Below, piece after piece: positions 18,794-26,948 of a stretch of DNA of 64,000 bases. Both the position numbers and the translations under genes were made by a program. Origin of the DNA: G965197005 sp965197005 (GTDB lineage Bacteria; Pseudomonadota; Gammaproteobacteria; Pseudomonadales; Oceanobacteraceae); the NCBI GenBank assembly GCA_965197005.1, contig OZ239982.1, positions 434,001 to 498,000 of the forward strand, in the 5' to 3' direction. Under the pieces are notes generated by a model. That model worked only from the letters and a program-made list of their open reading frames with translations, searched no databases and was not told the origin of the DNA. Numbering within the stretch: position 1 is the stretch's first letter; the number at the start of each line of letters is the position of its first letter.

Positions 18794-19814
18794 TGTATTG
18801 ACCCTGTGTGGCGGCATTTAAATATTGCCAACGTTGTTTTGCATATTGTAAAAATTTATTGTCCCAGCTGGTAAAAGCCTTACCATCATTACGCCAATAT
18901 AGCACAAATTCAGGCACAAGGGTTTGTGCAAATTCTTGACTAATATAAGCCAATTCAAGGCATTCATAGCAGGCATGAGAAGGTTGCCAATCATTATTAA
19001 TGGGTTTGGGGCTGCGTGCATTTGCTTCATTGCTTTGTACTAAATCCCATTGGCGGCGTACATGATTAACAAAGAGTGTATCCCAAGTGCTTGAGGCATC
19101 GCCTCTATCTTGCCAATATAAAATGAACTCAGGTATGGCATCTTCAATAAACTGTGTTGAAACCTGATTATTGTCTTGTAAAATTTCTAGTGCTAATGGT
19201 TTGGGTTGCCAATGACGATTGATTTTGACTTTATTGTTGCTACTGATTTTAGCAAAAGCAGGGTGCTTAGCATTTTCTTGTGGCGGGTTTGTTGAGCCTT
19301 GGTAAGCATGGCGTTTTTTAACATAGTTAAAAAATTGAGAATCCGCATTTTGTTTAAAGTTTGGATTGGCGGCTTTTTTAAGCAAAAACCCATCTAGTTG
19401 TGCCAGTGTATAACTCTCACTAATGCCATTCATGGTTAAACGAAAAACGGTATCTGCACTTGGATACCAATCTTTTTCTTCTGCACTTTTGGCTGCTTTG
19501 TCAGTTGGTGTATTATCGCCGTTTGCCAAACAAAAAGTTAAATTTACGGGTAATTTACTCGTATGAATAGTTCCTTGAATATGAATGAACCCTTTTTTTT
19601 GCAGGTTTTGTAGGCTTTGACTAATTTCTGGCTCATTTAAAAAAATCAATCTGGCTTTAAGTTTGGCGGTATTAAGGCAAACCCACTGACTATTTGCATA
19701 ATCATTTGCCTCTTGCAGTGCTGTTAAAGTGAGACAGTTAGCCAGCCCCAATTCAGCTGCTAATAAAGGCGAAAAACTCAAAGCACGTTCTGTATTAGAT
19801 AATTTTACATGCAT
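18711..19814 (-). CDS. DnaT-like primosomal protein with three DnaT modules
   Basis: This 367-residue protein has an N-terminal winged-helix-like region (about 1-90). Three copies of the DnaT ssDNA-binding module follow, at about residues 115-168, 201-257 and 275-331. Each has a W-x-P start and an acidic/aromatic pattern, with PEFxLYW and SWD/TWD plus a C-terminal QW or RW in the last two. DnaT acts in PriA-dependent replication restart, and most DnaT proteins carry one such module. The 3' end overlaps the phage-P-like gene by 83-107 bases. It is divergent from alr, next to which many gammaproteobacteria keep dnaB. Confidence 0.72.
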   Translation of the reverse strand: MHVKLSNTERALSFSPLLAAELGLANCLTLTALQEANDYANSQWVCLNTAKLKARLIFLNEPEISQSLQNLQKKGFIHIQGTIHTSKLPVNLTFCLANGDNTPTDKAAKSAEEKDWYPSADTVFRLTMNGISESYTLAQLDGFLLKKAANPNFKQNADSQFFNYVKKRHAYQGSTNPPQENAKHPAFAKISSNNKVKINRHWQPKPLALEILQDNNQVSTQFIEDAIPEFILYWQDRGDASSTWDTLFVNHVRRQWDLVQSNEANARSPKPINNDWQPSHACYECLELAYISQEFAQTLVPEFVLYWRNDGKAFTSWDNKFLQYAKQRWQYLNAATQGQYNGQQSSQSGYATAETSLERLKDTSWAY

Positions 19815-19874
19815 AAAAATAAAAATCGGTTATGATAATTTAAACCAAGATTATACCCTGTTTAAGAGAAAAAG

Positions 19875-20951
19875 ATGAGACTTACTCGCCCACTTGCAGC
19901 AAAAATTAATTTATCCCATCTACAGCATAATTATTTACAAGCTAAGCAGCTTTCACCGCACCAGGTATATGCTGTGATTAAAGCCGATGCCTATGGACAT
20001 GGTGCGTTGCCTATTGCTCAAGCATTAACCCAAGCAGACGGTTTTTGTGTTGCCTGTGTTGATGAGGCAATATATTTGCGAAAAGCGCATATTCAGCAAC
20101 CAATTATGGTATTAGAGGGCGCATTGTGCGCTACTGATTGGCAGTTGGCGCAGAGCCATCAATTACAGATGGTTATTCATCATCAGCAGCAACTAAGCAT
20201 GTTAAAGCAGGCGGCATTAAATACAGATAGAGCAATCAGTGTGTCGCTAAAAGTCAATACAGGTATGAATAGAGTGGGTATAAAGCCTCATCAAGTGGCT
20301 ACTATGATTGCACAAATTAAGCGTACTCGGCTGCTTAAATTAGATTATTTAATGACTCATCATAGTGCCAGTGATGAACAGGACCTATCTGTAGCACAGT
20401 TGCAGTTACAACAATTTGCACCATTAACAGATGGTTTGGCCGCCTCTACTGCCAATAGTGCTGCTATTTTAGCAGGCTTAAATAAAGAAGATGCAATTAG
20501 TCGAGCAGGAATTATGTTATATGGAAGTTCGCCGTTTGCTTTTAAAAGTGCACAGTCACTTAATTTAAAAGCCGTGATGAGTGTACATTCAAAGGTGATA
20601 AGCCTACAGACCATTGGTTGCGGCGAAAAAGTAGGTTATGGCGGACGTTTTATGGCATCTTGTCCTACAAAAATTGCAGTTATTGCAATGGGTTATGGTG
20701 ACGGTTATCCTCGTCATGCCGTCGATGGCACACCTGTTTTAATAAATGGACAACGCTGCCCTTTAGCAGGAAGAGTATCAATGGATATGCTCACTGTTGA
20801 TGTGAGTGCTTGCGCCCATGTTGATATAGGTACGCCTGTAGAACTATGGGGAGAGACGTTAGCTATTGATGAGGTGGCGCAACACAGTCAAACCATTTCT
20901 TATGAATTGTTTTGCCGTTTAACTGCGCGCGTACCAAGGTTATATAGTTAA
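19875..20951 (+). CDS. alr: Alanine racemase, biosynthetic
   Basis: This PLP enzyme interconverts L- and D-alanine for peptidoglycan. The PLP lysine is Lys36 in VYAVIKADAYGHG. The second catalytic tyrosine lies in KVGYGGRF, and MGYGDGYPR is conserved. Its 358 residues are normal. It lies divergent from the DnaT-like gene and convergent with cheR. Confidence 0.96.
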   Translation: MRLTRPLAAKINLSHLQHNYLQAKQLSPHQVYAVIKADAYGHGALPIAQALTQADGFCVACVDEAIYLRKAHIQQPIMVLEGALCATDWQLAQSHQLQMVIHHQQQLSMLKQAALNTDRAISVSLKVNTGMNRVGIKPHQVATMIAQIKRTRLLKLDYLMTHHSASDEQDLSVAQLQLQQFAPLTDGLAASTANSAAILAGLNKEDAISRAGIMLYGSSPFAFKSAQSLNLKAVMSVHSKVISLQTIGCGEKVGYGGRFMASCPTKIAVIAMGYGDGYPRHAVDGTPVLINGQRCPLAGRVSMDMLTVDVSACAHVDIGTPVELWGETLAIDEVAQHSQTISYELFCRLTARVPRLYS

Positions 20952-20959
20952 AAAATTAC

Positions 20960-21781
20960 TTATTTTGCTCGATAAATCAAACCAGGTGAACATTGCACCA
21001 TATCAAATAAATCTGCTGCACCACTTAAACTTTCAGAAGCACCCAGTAGCAAATAACCTTTGGGGTTAAGTTGTGCATGCATACGCCGAATAATGTCTGT
21101 TTTTTGTTCGGAAGAAAAATAAATTAAAACATTGCGGCAAAAAATAATGTCAAATTTACCTAAGCCCGTAAAACTCTCACAAAGGTTTTGAGGTTTAAAA
21201 GTGACCTTGCGTTTAATGTTGTCGTTAATCGCCCATGTGTCTTCATCTTTTTTCTCAAAATGACGCTCTAAATGCTCATTTTCCATGCCTCGTTGAATGG
21301 CAATTCTTTGGTAGACTCCCTTTTTGGCTATATCCAGTGCAGTAGGCGAAATATCTGTCGCAATAATTTGTTCGCTACCCATTAGTTTGCCAGGGTTGGC
21401 ATTTTTAAAATTTTCAATTTTAATCCCAATGGAATAGGGCTCTTGTCCTGTAGAGCAGGCAGCAGACCAAATTTTTAAACCTCCACGGCGTTCGCTCATC
21501 TCTGGTAATAAGATTTCTCGTAAAATACGATATGGGTGTTTATCTCGAAACCAGAGTGTTTCATTGGTTGTCATGGCATCGACTACCGACTCAAGTAAGG
21601 CTCTGTCTCTTTCAACGTCATTGATTATTTGGGTAAAACTTGAGATGTCTTTTTCTTGCATTAGCTTACGCAAACGGCTTACAACCAAATACTCTTTACC
21701 GTCATCAAGCAATATCCCGCTGTGTTTTTGTAGCATTAGAGTAAATTTACTATACTCATCATGGCTTATTTCAAGGCTCAT
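20960..21781 (-). CDS. cheR: Chemotaxis protein methyltransferase CheR
   Basis: CheR methylates glutamates on chemoreceptors using SAM, and so sets adaptation. The 273-residue protein has the N-terminal CheR helix domain, then NETLWFRD and the SAM-binding IWSAACSTGQEPYS. FCRNVLIYF and LLLGASESL are also present. It is downstream of cheV on the same strand, with a gap of about 120 bp, the cheV-cheR pair common beside flgA. Confidence 0.95.
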   Translation of the reverse strand: MSLEISHDEYSKFTLMLQKHSGILLDDGKEYLVVSRLRKLMQEKDISSFTQIINDVERDRALLESVVDAMTTNETLWFRDKHPYRILREILLPEMSERRGGLKIWSAACSTGQEPYSIGIKIENFKNANPGKLMGSEQIIATDISPTALDIAKKGVYQRIAIQRGMENEHLERHFEKKDEDTWAINDNIKRKVTFKPQNLCESFTGLGKFDIIFCRNVLIYFSSEQKTDIIRRMHAQLNPKGYLLLGASESLSGAADLFDMVQCSPGLIYRAK

Positions 21782-21902
21782 GCCCTCTCCTATCTTTATG
21801 TTTTAGAATAAATTTTTAGTTTAGTCTATTTAATTAAAATCACACAATTTATATATAAAAAACAATATAAATTAAGCTTAGTACTTTAAATAAGGCGCTT
21901 TA

Positions 21903-22829
21903 TTAACTGACATCTGCCACATGTTTGGCGACTAAATTAGCCAAAATATCTGGATCAAATTTAGCAATAAATTCATCAGCACCCACTTTTTTCACCATGT
22001 CGTTATTGAATACGCCACTTAATGATGAGTGCAATACCACAAACAAATCTTTTAAATTTGCTTGCTCTTTGATTTTAGATACCAAGGTGTAGCCGTCCAT
22101 TTCTGGCATTTCAATATCAGAGATAAGCATTAAGTATTCATCTTTAGGGTGATGACCACTGTCAGCAATTTCATTGAGGTGATTCCATGCTTCTGCGCCA
22201 TTTTCAAAGGTTACAACCTGCACGCCTACTTTATCTAGGCAGCGAGAGATTTGTTTTCTGGCAATTTTAGAGTCATCGACCATAAGTACTTTCAATCTTG
22301 CTGCTTTTTCAAATATATTCTCTTCAATAATGCCTTCAGAGACTTCTTCATTAATTGGCGATACTTCCGCTAAAATGCGTTCAACATCAATGATTTCAAC
22401 CATTTTTTTATCCACATGCGTAACCGCTGTTAAATAATGATTGGCTCCCGCCCCTTTGGGTGGTGGGTGGATTTCTTCCCAGTTTAAATTGATAATACGC
22501 TCCACACTTGAAACCAAAAAGCCCTGCACCTTACCGCTGTATTCAGCAATAATTACAAAGCATTCTTGAGGGTTTTTAAGCGGTTCGCTGCCTGTTGCCA
22601 TACTGATATCAATAACAGGAATGGTGCTCGAACGTATATGTGCAACCCCCCTGACTACCTCATGGCTGTTTGGCAAAGAGGTTAATTCTGGACACTGTAA
22701 AACTTCACGAACCTTAAACACATTTATGCCATAAATTTGTTCACCATGAACTTTGAACAAAAGCAGCTCTAAACGGTTGCCTCCAACCAGATTCGCTCTG
22801 TCTTGTTTGGCAATTTCTTCTTTTGACAT
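21903..22829 (-). CDS. cheV: Chemotaxis coupling/response protein CheV
   Basis: CheV joins a CheW-like domain (residues about 15-160) to a receiver domain (about 180-305) and couples receptors to CheA. The receiver phosphorylation site is the aspartate in LISDIEMPEMDGY. The ATG at 22829 is chosen over an ATG 33 codons upstream because GGAG lies six bases before it and it gives the usual length of 308. The cheV-cheR pair is divergent from flgA. Confidence 0.94.
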   Translation of the reverse strand: MSKEEIAKQDRANLVGGNRLELLLFKVHGEQIYGINVFKVREVLQCPELTSLPNSHEVVRGVAHIRSSTIPVIDISMATGSEPLKNPQECFVIIAEYSGKVQGFLVSSVERIINLNWEEIHPPPKGAGANHYLTAVTHVDKKMVEIIDVERILAEVSPINEEVSEGIIEENIFEKAARLKVLMVDDSKIARKQISRCLDKVGVQVVTFENGAEAWNHLNEIADSGHHPKDEYLMLISDIEMPEMDGYTLVSKIKEQANLKDLFVVLHSSLSGVFNNDMVKKVGADEFIAKFDPDILANLVAKHVADVS

Positions 22830-22849
22830 GGATTCTCCAATCGTAGTTT

Positions 22850-22866
22850 CGGCACAACCTTTGCAG
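22850..22866 (+). promoter_or_regulatory. Sigma-54-type promoter upstream of flgA
   Basis: CGGCAC-AACCT-TTGCAG (22850-22866, with TTGCA at 22861-22865) fits the RpoN -24/-12 consensus TGGCAC-N5-TTGCA with one change and perfect spacing. Transcription would begin about 45 bp before flgA. This is the expected control for middle flagellar genes in polar flagellates. Confidence 0.6.
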
Positions 22867-22920
22867 GCATCATTAAGATACGCATAAACGCCAAAGTCAT
22901 GACATTTCTTTATTAACATT

Positions 22921-23622
22921 ATGAGCATAGTAGAAAACTACAAAATTATCTGGATAATCTTCATTTCTCTGTTAAATTCTGTGAATTTATTTGCAGCACC
23001 CTCAACATGGGAACAAAACATCGGAGATAAACTGCTGTTAAAGTGGCAATCTATAAGTGGTCATAGTTTAAAGTCAGCCAGTATTAGCTTTGTTAATTTG
23101 CCTGAGGGGTATCAGTTGCCAACCTGTGATAAAACAATCACTATTATTTATGCACGTACCTTAAAGCCAGGTCGTAATGGTGTGCAACTGGTATGCAAGC
23201 AACCGTTTTGGCAGCAAAATATCAGTTTTCGTTTGCATTGGTTGCGTAAGGTGGCTTATTTTGCCAGACCCGTCGTTAGCAAACAGGCATTAACTTTAGA
23301 AGATATTCATTTAGTAAAACAAGATGTGGGTACGCTTAATCATGGTTATTTTTTAGATAAAAAGGTCTTAGTGGGTATGCTGGCAAGGCGACAATTTACT
23401 GCTGGTACGCAAATTACACCCAGTATGCTTAATCCTAAAACAGTGGTAAATCGTGGGGAAACAGTGGTTATTCGTATGTATAAACCCCATATAAAAATAG
23501 AAGTTAGCGGTACAGCAATGAGCGATGGCTATTTACAGCAAAAAATCCGTGTTAGAAATAACAGCTCTAAAAAAATCTTATATGCACGCGTCGTCGCATC
23601 TGGCATAGTACAGATTGATTAA
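22921..23622 (+). CDS. flgA: Flagellar basal-body P-ring chaperone FlgA
   Basis: FlgA helps assemble the P-ring in the periplasm. The 233-residue protein starts with a signal peptide (hydrophobic IIWIIFISLLNSVNLFAAPS, residues 9-28). It has the C-terminal SAF domain (VSKQALTLEDI, KKVLVGMLARRQFTAGTQI) and the closing VNRGETVVI segment. No strong ribosome site precedes the ATG. It is followed by flgM and flgN. Confidence 0.93.
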   Translation: MSIVENYKIIWIIFISLLNSVNLFAAPSTWEQNIGDKLLLKWQSISGHSLKSASISFVNLPEGYQLPTCDKTITIIYARTLKPGRNGVQLVCKQPFWQQNISFRLHWLRKVAYFARPVVSKQALTLEDIHLVKQDVGTLNHGYFLDKKVLVGMLARRQFTAGTQITPSMLNPKTVVNRGETVVIRMYKPHIKIEVSGTAMSDGYLQQKIRVRNNSSKKILYARVVASGIVQID

Positions 23623-23649
23623 AGACGCAAAATAAATGTAAAAAAAGAT

Positions 23650-23676
23650 TAAAGAAATATAATGGTCTGCCGATAA
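23650..23676 (+). promoter_or_regulatory. Sigma-28 (FliA) promoter for flgM-flgN
   Basis: TAAAGAAA (23650-23657), an 11-bp spacer and a perfect GCCGATAA (23669-23676) match the FliA consensus TAAAGTTT-N11-GCCGATAA. It lies 61 bp before flgM, so FliA would drive its own anti-sigma factor, as in other flagellates. fliA itself is in this window. Confidence 0.85.
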
Positions 23677-23737
23677 CCAGTCTGAAGTATTCATTTTATA
23701 GGTTTTATGCCTTTAAATAACCAGTAGAGAAAAGATT

Positions 23738-24052
23738 ATGAACATTAACAAATTGACCGACCCGTTAACCACAGGTAGTCGAGCTAAGCCACAAGCGGCA
23801 AATATTGAGCAAGGTAAAAAGCAAGCTGCTGTTAGTCAAAGTGCAGACAACATAGCTCGTCCACAGGATAAAGTATTATTAAGTGCCAGCAGTGGTAGTA
23901 TGCAAAGCCTTGAAGCAGAGATTAAAGCCATGCCAGTGGTTGATGACGCAACTGTTGATAGAGTGCGCCAAGCCATTGATAGTGGAGAATATAAAATTGA
24001 TTACAATAAATTGGCAGGAAATATGCTTAACTTTGAGGACAATTTAAGCTAA
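23738..24052 (+). CDS. flgM: Anti-sigma-28 factor FlgM
   Basis: FlgM binds FliA until the hook is finished and FlgM is exported. The 104-residue product has the disordered N-terminal half typical of the family. The C-terminal FliA-binding helices are VDRVRQAIDSGEYKIDYNKLAGNML. It has a FliA-type promoter and is 15 bp from flgN. Confidence 0.93.
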   Translation: MNINKLTDPLTTGSRAKPQAANIEQGKKQAAVSQSADNIARPQDKVLLSASSGSMQSLEAEIKAMPVVDDATVDRVRQAIDSGEYKIDYNKLAGNMLNFEDNLS

Positions 24053-24067
24053 TACTGTAGGTTTGTT

Positions 24068-24535
24068 ATGTCCCATTTTGATGTTTTCTCCACACTTCTT
24101 GCTGATGAACTTGAGGTTTGTCAGCAGTTGTCTGCTTTGTTGCGAGATGAGCAGGCAGCCATTCCCGTCCAAGATTTACCCTATTTACATGAGTTGCAAA
24201 CAAAAAAACAAGTTTCTTTAGAGAATTTACGGCAAAATGCTACCGCACGGCAACAATTTTTGTCTGCACAGGATGATGCCGATTTTAATGCGTTATTGCT
24301 TACGTTTGACCAACAGCAGCAACAAAAAATTAAGAAAATCTGGTTACAGTTAGAGCAGCAATACAAATATAATCGTGATATTGCTAATACTCTAGCGCAA
24401 ACCGTACAACAGGTTCAATGGCGAGCTCAACAGCAACTGCATATTTTATGTGGTAAGTCAGATAAACCCGATGTGTATGGACAAGACGGTCGTCCACAAA
24501 CGCATCAAAGTGCGTTAGGGCGAGTGCAGGCATAA
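24068..24535 (+). CDS. flgN: Flagellar export chaperone FlgN
   Basis: FlgN is the cytoplasmic chaperone for the hook-filament junction proteins. The 155-residue helical protein has the FlgN-type start LLADELEVCQQLSALLRDEQAAI and a KKQVSLENL segment. Identity rests on this pattern and on position directly after flgM. Confidence 0.88.
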   Translation: MSHFDVFSTLLADELEVCQQLSALLRDEQAAIPVQDLPYLHELQTKKQVSLENLRQNATARQQFLSAQDDADFNALLLTFDQQQQQKIKKIWLQLEQQYKYNRDIANTLAQTVQQVQWRAQQQLHILCGKSDKPDVYGQDGRPQTHQSALGRVQA

Positions 24536-24625
24536 ATTTTTAGCTAGGCATGTCTTGTTTTTTTGTACGCACTATCATATAAACCTGAGTATTAGCACAA
24601 CCGATTTGCTTAAAAGGTTTTATAT

Positions 24626-25375
24626 ATGTCTGAAAATAGTAACCAACAATACAGCCTTGTCTCTACACAAGAAATTTATGGTATTTTACGCAAGTTGGCG
24701 TTAAGCCAACAAGAAGTGAGTGTTCGTATTGGTAAAATTACCAAGCGGTATTTTACTCAAATACTCGATGTTAATCTTGAAAGTATCAGTTTTTATTTAG
24801 ATTATGTTAGCCCTGAAGAGGGTAATAAAATTATTAACACTGGTAAGCGGTTTCAAATAGATGCACAGTATCAAGGTGCACGTATTAGCTTTCGAGTAGA
24901 TAAGCGTATGAGTTATCAGTCAGCAAAACGATTATATCGTGTTGAGTTTCCTAGTGAGATAATTTATTTACAAAGGCGTACTTGCTTTCGTGTTGAGCAA
25001 GGGGTTAATGATATAAAAGTTATTTTAGGTACAGAATTAAGTACAAATGTAGGGCAAGGTTGGCTGTTAGATTTGTCGGCAACAGGGTTTAAGGCGGAGT
25101 TTTCTATAGAGCAAGAAACGCTATTAAAAGCACATAAAGCCTTTTCTGATTGCAAATTGGTGTTTGCCAATGGACAGCAATTAAGCTTGTCTTTAGAGCG
25201 TCACTACTTACGTTATGGTAGTCAGCGTATTTGTCTTGGTTTGCGTATTACCGCCATTGCGCCTATGCAGCAACGCTATTTAGAACAGCATATTCAACAG
25301 TTGCAGTGGCAAAGAAAACAGTTAGATGCGGATAGTCAGCAAACGCATTTTGCTGGTGTTAACGCTGTTCGCTAA
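24626..25375 (+). CDS. YcgR-like flagellar brake protein with PilZ domain
   Basis: This 249-residue protein has an N-terminal YcgR-type domain (about 1-110) and a C-terminal PilZ domain. The c-di-GMP signature is present as RTCFR (RxxxR) and DLSATG (DxSxxG). On binding c-di-GMP such proteins slow the flagellar motor. It follows flgN after 90 bp; a weak FliA-like match (TAAACCTG then ACCGAT) lies in that gap. Its last 17 bases overlap the convergent fliA end. Confidence 0.88.
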   Translation: MSENSNQQYSLVSTQEIYGILRKLALSQQEVSVRIGKITKRYFTQILDVNLESISFYLDYVSPEEGNKIINTGKRFQIDAQYQGARISFRVDKRMSYQSAKRLYRVEFPSEIIYLQRRTCFRVEQGVNDIKVILGTELSTNVGQGWLLDLSATGFKAEFSIEQETLLKAHKAFSDCKLVFANGQQLSLSLERHYLRYGSQRICLGLRITAIAPMQQRYLEQHIQQLQWQRKQLDADSQQTHFAGVNAVR

Positions 25376-26081
25376 TCCAATCTTGTAGTTTTTTACGCAA
25401 GCGTAAGGCTGCTTGGCTATGCAGTTGACTCACTCGTGATTCGCTTACTTTCAATACTTCGCCTATTTCTTTTAAGTTAAGTTCTTCGTCATAGTACAAG
25501 GATAATACCAATTGCTCTCTTTCAGGGAGGGTTTTAATAGATTGGGCTAGTACCTGTTGAAATGCAGAACGCTCTACACTCGCTAAAGGGTTAGGCGCAT
25601 CGCCTTCAGTCAATAGGTCAGGTTCGCCATTTTGCTGTTCTAGTAGTTCTTCAAAGCTAAATAGACGACATGAGTTGGTGTCACTGAGAATTTGGTGATA
25701 TTCCTCTGCACTAATGCCTAAGTATTCAATAATCTCACTGTCTTGAGCATCGCTGCCTTTATGATTTTCAACCTGTTTGATTGCATCTGATACTTTACGC
25801 CCATTACGGTGTACCGAGCGAGGTGCCCAATCTCCTCGACGAATGTCATCGAGCATTGCGCCACGAATTCGAATACCTGCATAGGTAGAAAAACTGGCAC
25901 CTTTGGTATCTTCATATTTTTGTGCAGCTTCCAATAAGCCCACCATGCCAGATTGAATTAAATCATCAACTTGAATATGGTCAGGTAAACGCCCTAATAA
26001 GTGATGCGCAATACGTTTAACCAGTACCGAATGTTCTTTAATAATCGCTTCTATGTCTTTGGTATTTGCTTGTGAATACAC
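25359..26081 (-). CDS. fliA: Flagellar sigma factor FliA (sigma-28)
   Basis: FliA directs RNA polymerase to late flagellar and chemotaxis promoters. The 240-residue protein shows region 2 (HIQVDDLIQSGMVGLLEA, FSTYAGIRIRGAMLDDIR, DWAPRSVHR) and region 4 (LPEREQLVLSLYYDEELNLKEIG, VSESRVSQLHSQA). It is the last gene of flhA-flhF-fleN-fliA. The chemotaxis genes that often follow fliA are not here. Confidence 0.97.
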   Translation of the reverse strand: MYSQANTKDIEAIIKEHSVLVKRIAHHLLGRLPDHIQVDDLIQSGMVGLLEAAQKYEDTKGASFSTYAGIRIRGAMLDDIRRGDWAPRSVHRNGRKVSDAIKQVENHKGSDAQDSEIIEYLGISAEEYHQILSDTNSCRLFSFEELLEQQNGEPDLLTEGDAPNPLASVERSAFQQVLAQSIKTLPEREQLVLSLYYDEELNLKEIGEVLKVSESRVSQLHSQAALRLRKKLQDWISEQR

Positions 26082-26102
26082 GAGTTCTATCCATTTTGCT
26101 TA

Positions 26103-26924
26103 TTATTGCACGTTGGCTTGTTCAACCAATCTATCTACAAAAAATTCTAAATGCCCTCTAGGGCTTGAAGGTAATGGCCAGTTATCTACGGTTTTTGCTA
26201 ATTTCCGATATGCCAGTGCAGCTTGGGAACGAGGGTAGGTGAGTACCACGGGTTTTTGTCTTTGAATAGCACGTTTGACGGCATCATCGCTTGGGATAGC
26301 GCCAACATATTGTAAGGCAACTTCTAAAAAACGCTCACTAACGGTTTTGAGTTTATTAAATAAGGTGCGTCCATCTTGCTCATTTCTAACCATATTTGCC
26401 AAAATGCGAAAGCGAAAAACCCCATAGTCACGATTTAGCAATTTAATTTGTGCATAGGCATCGGTAATTGAAGTGGGTTCGTCTGTAACTACCATTAATA
26501 CTTCTTGGGCAGCACAGACAAAGCTGGTTACATTATCTGCAATACCAGCGGCAGTATCGACAATCAATACATCAATATCGTTACCTAAATCAGAAAATGC
26601 CTGTATTAGCCCTGCATGTTCCATGCTATTGAGCTGTGTGAGTTTTTGTGTGCCAGAAGAAGAGGGGACAATCTTGATACCAGCAGGGCCTTCAACCATC
26701 ACCTCACGCAGTGAGCATTCGCCATTTAAAACGCTTTCAATATTTTGCTGAGCACTAATGCCTAACAATATATCAATATTGGCTAAGCCAAGATCTGCAT
26801 CTAAGATAACGACACGTCGCCCCATTTCTGCCAAACCAATGGCGAGATTAACAGAGGTGTTGCTTTTGCCAACACCGCCTTTACCTCCTGTAACAGCAAT
26901 AACCTGTACCTGATGAGCTGTCAT
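26103..26924 (-). CDS. fleN: MinD-like flagellar number regulator FleN/FlhG
   Basis: This MinD/ParA-type ATPase limits flagella to one per pole, usually by restraining the master activator FleQ. The 273-residue protein has the deviant Walker A GGKGGVGKSNTS, the DADLGLANID strand and VDTAAGIADNV. It lies between flhF and fliA, the standard polar flagellar order. Confidence 0.95.
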   Translation of the reverse strand: MTAHQVQVIAVTGGKGGVGKSNTSVNLAIGLAEMGRRVVILDADLGLANIDILLGISAQQNIESVLNGECSLREVMVEGPAGIKIVPSSSGTQKLTQLNSMEHAGLIQAFSDLGNDIDVLIVDTAAGIADNVTSFVCAAQEVLMVVTDEPTSITDAYAQIKLLNRDYGVFRFRILANMVRNEQDGRTLFNKLKTVSERFLEVALQYVGAIPSDDAVKRAIQRQKPVVLTYPRSQAALAYRKLAKTVDNWPLPSSPRGHLEFFVDRLVEQANVQ

Positions 26925-26948
26925 TTAAAAAACTCCGATATTAGGCAT

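Noticed and set aside
24590..24615. Possible FliA promoter before the PilZ gene
   Set aside because: Only a partial match to GCCGATAA, with non-standard spacing.
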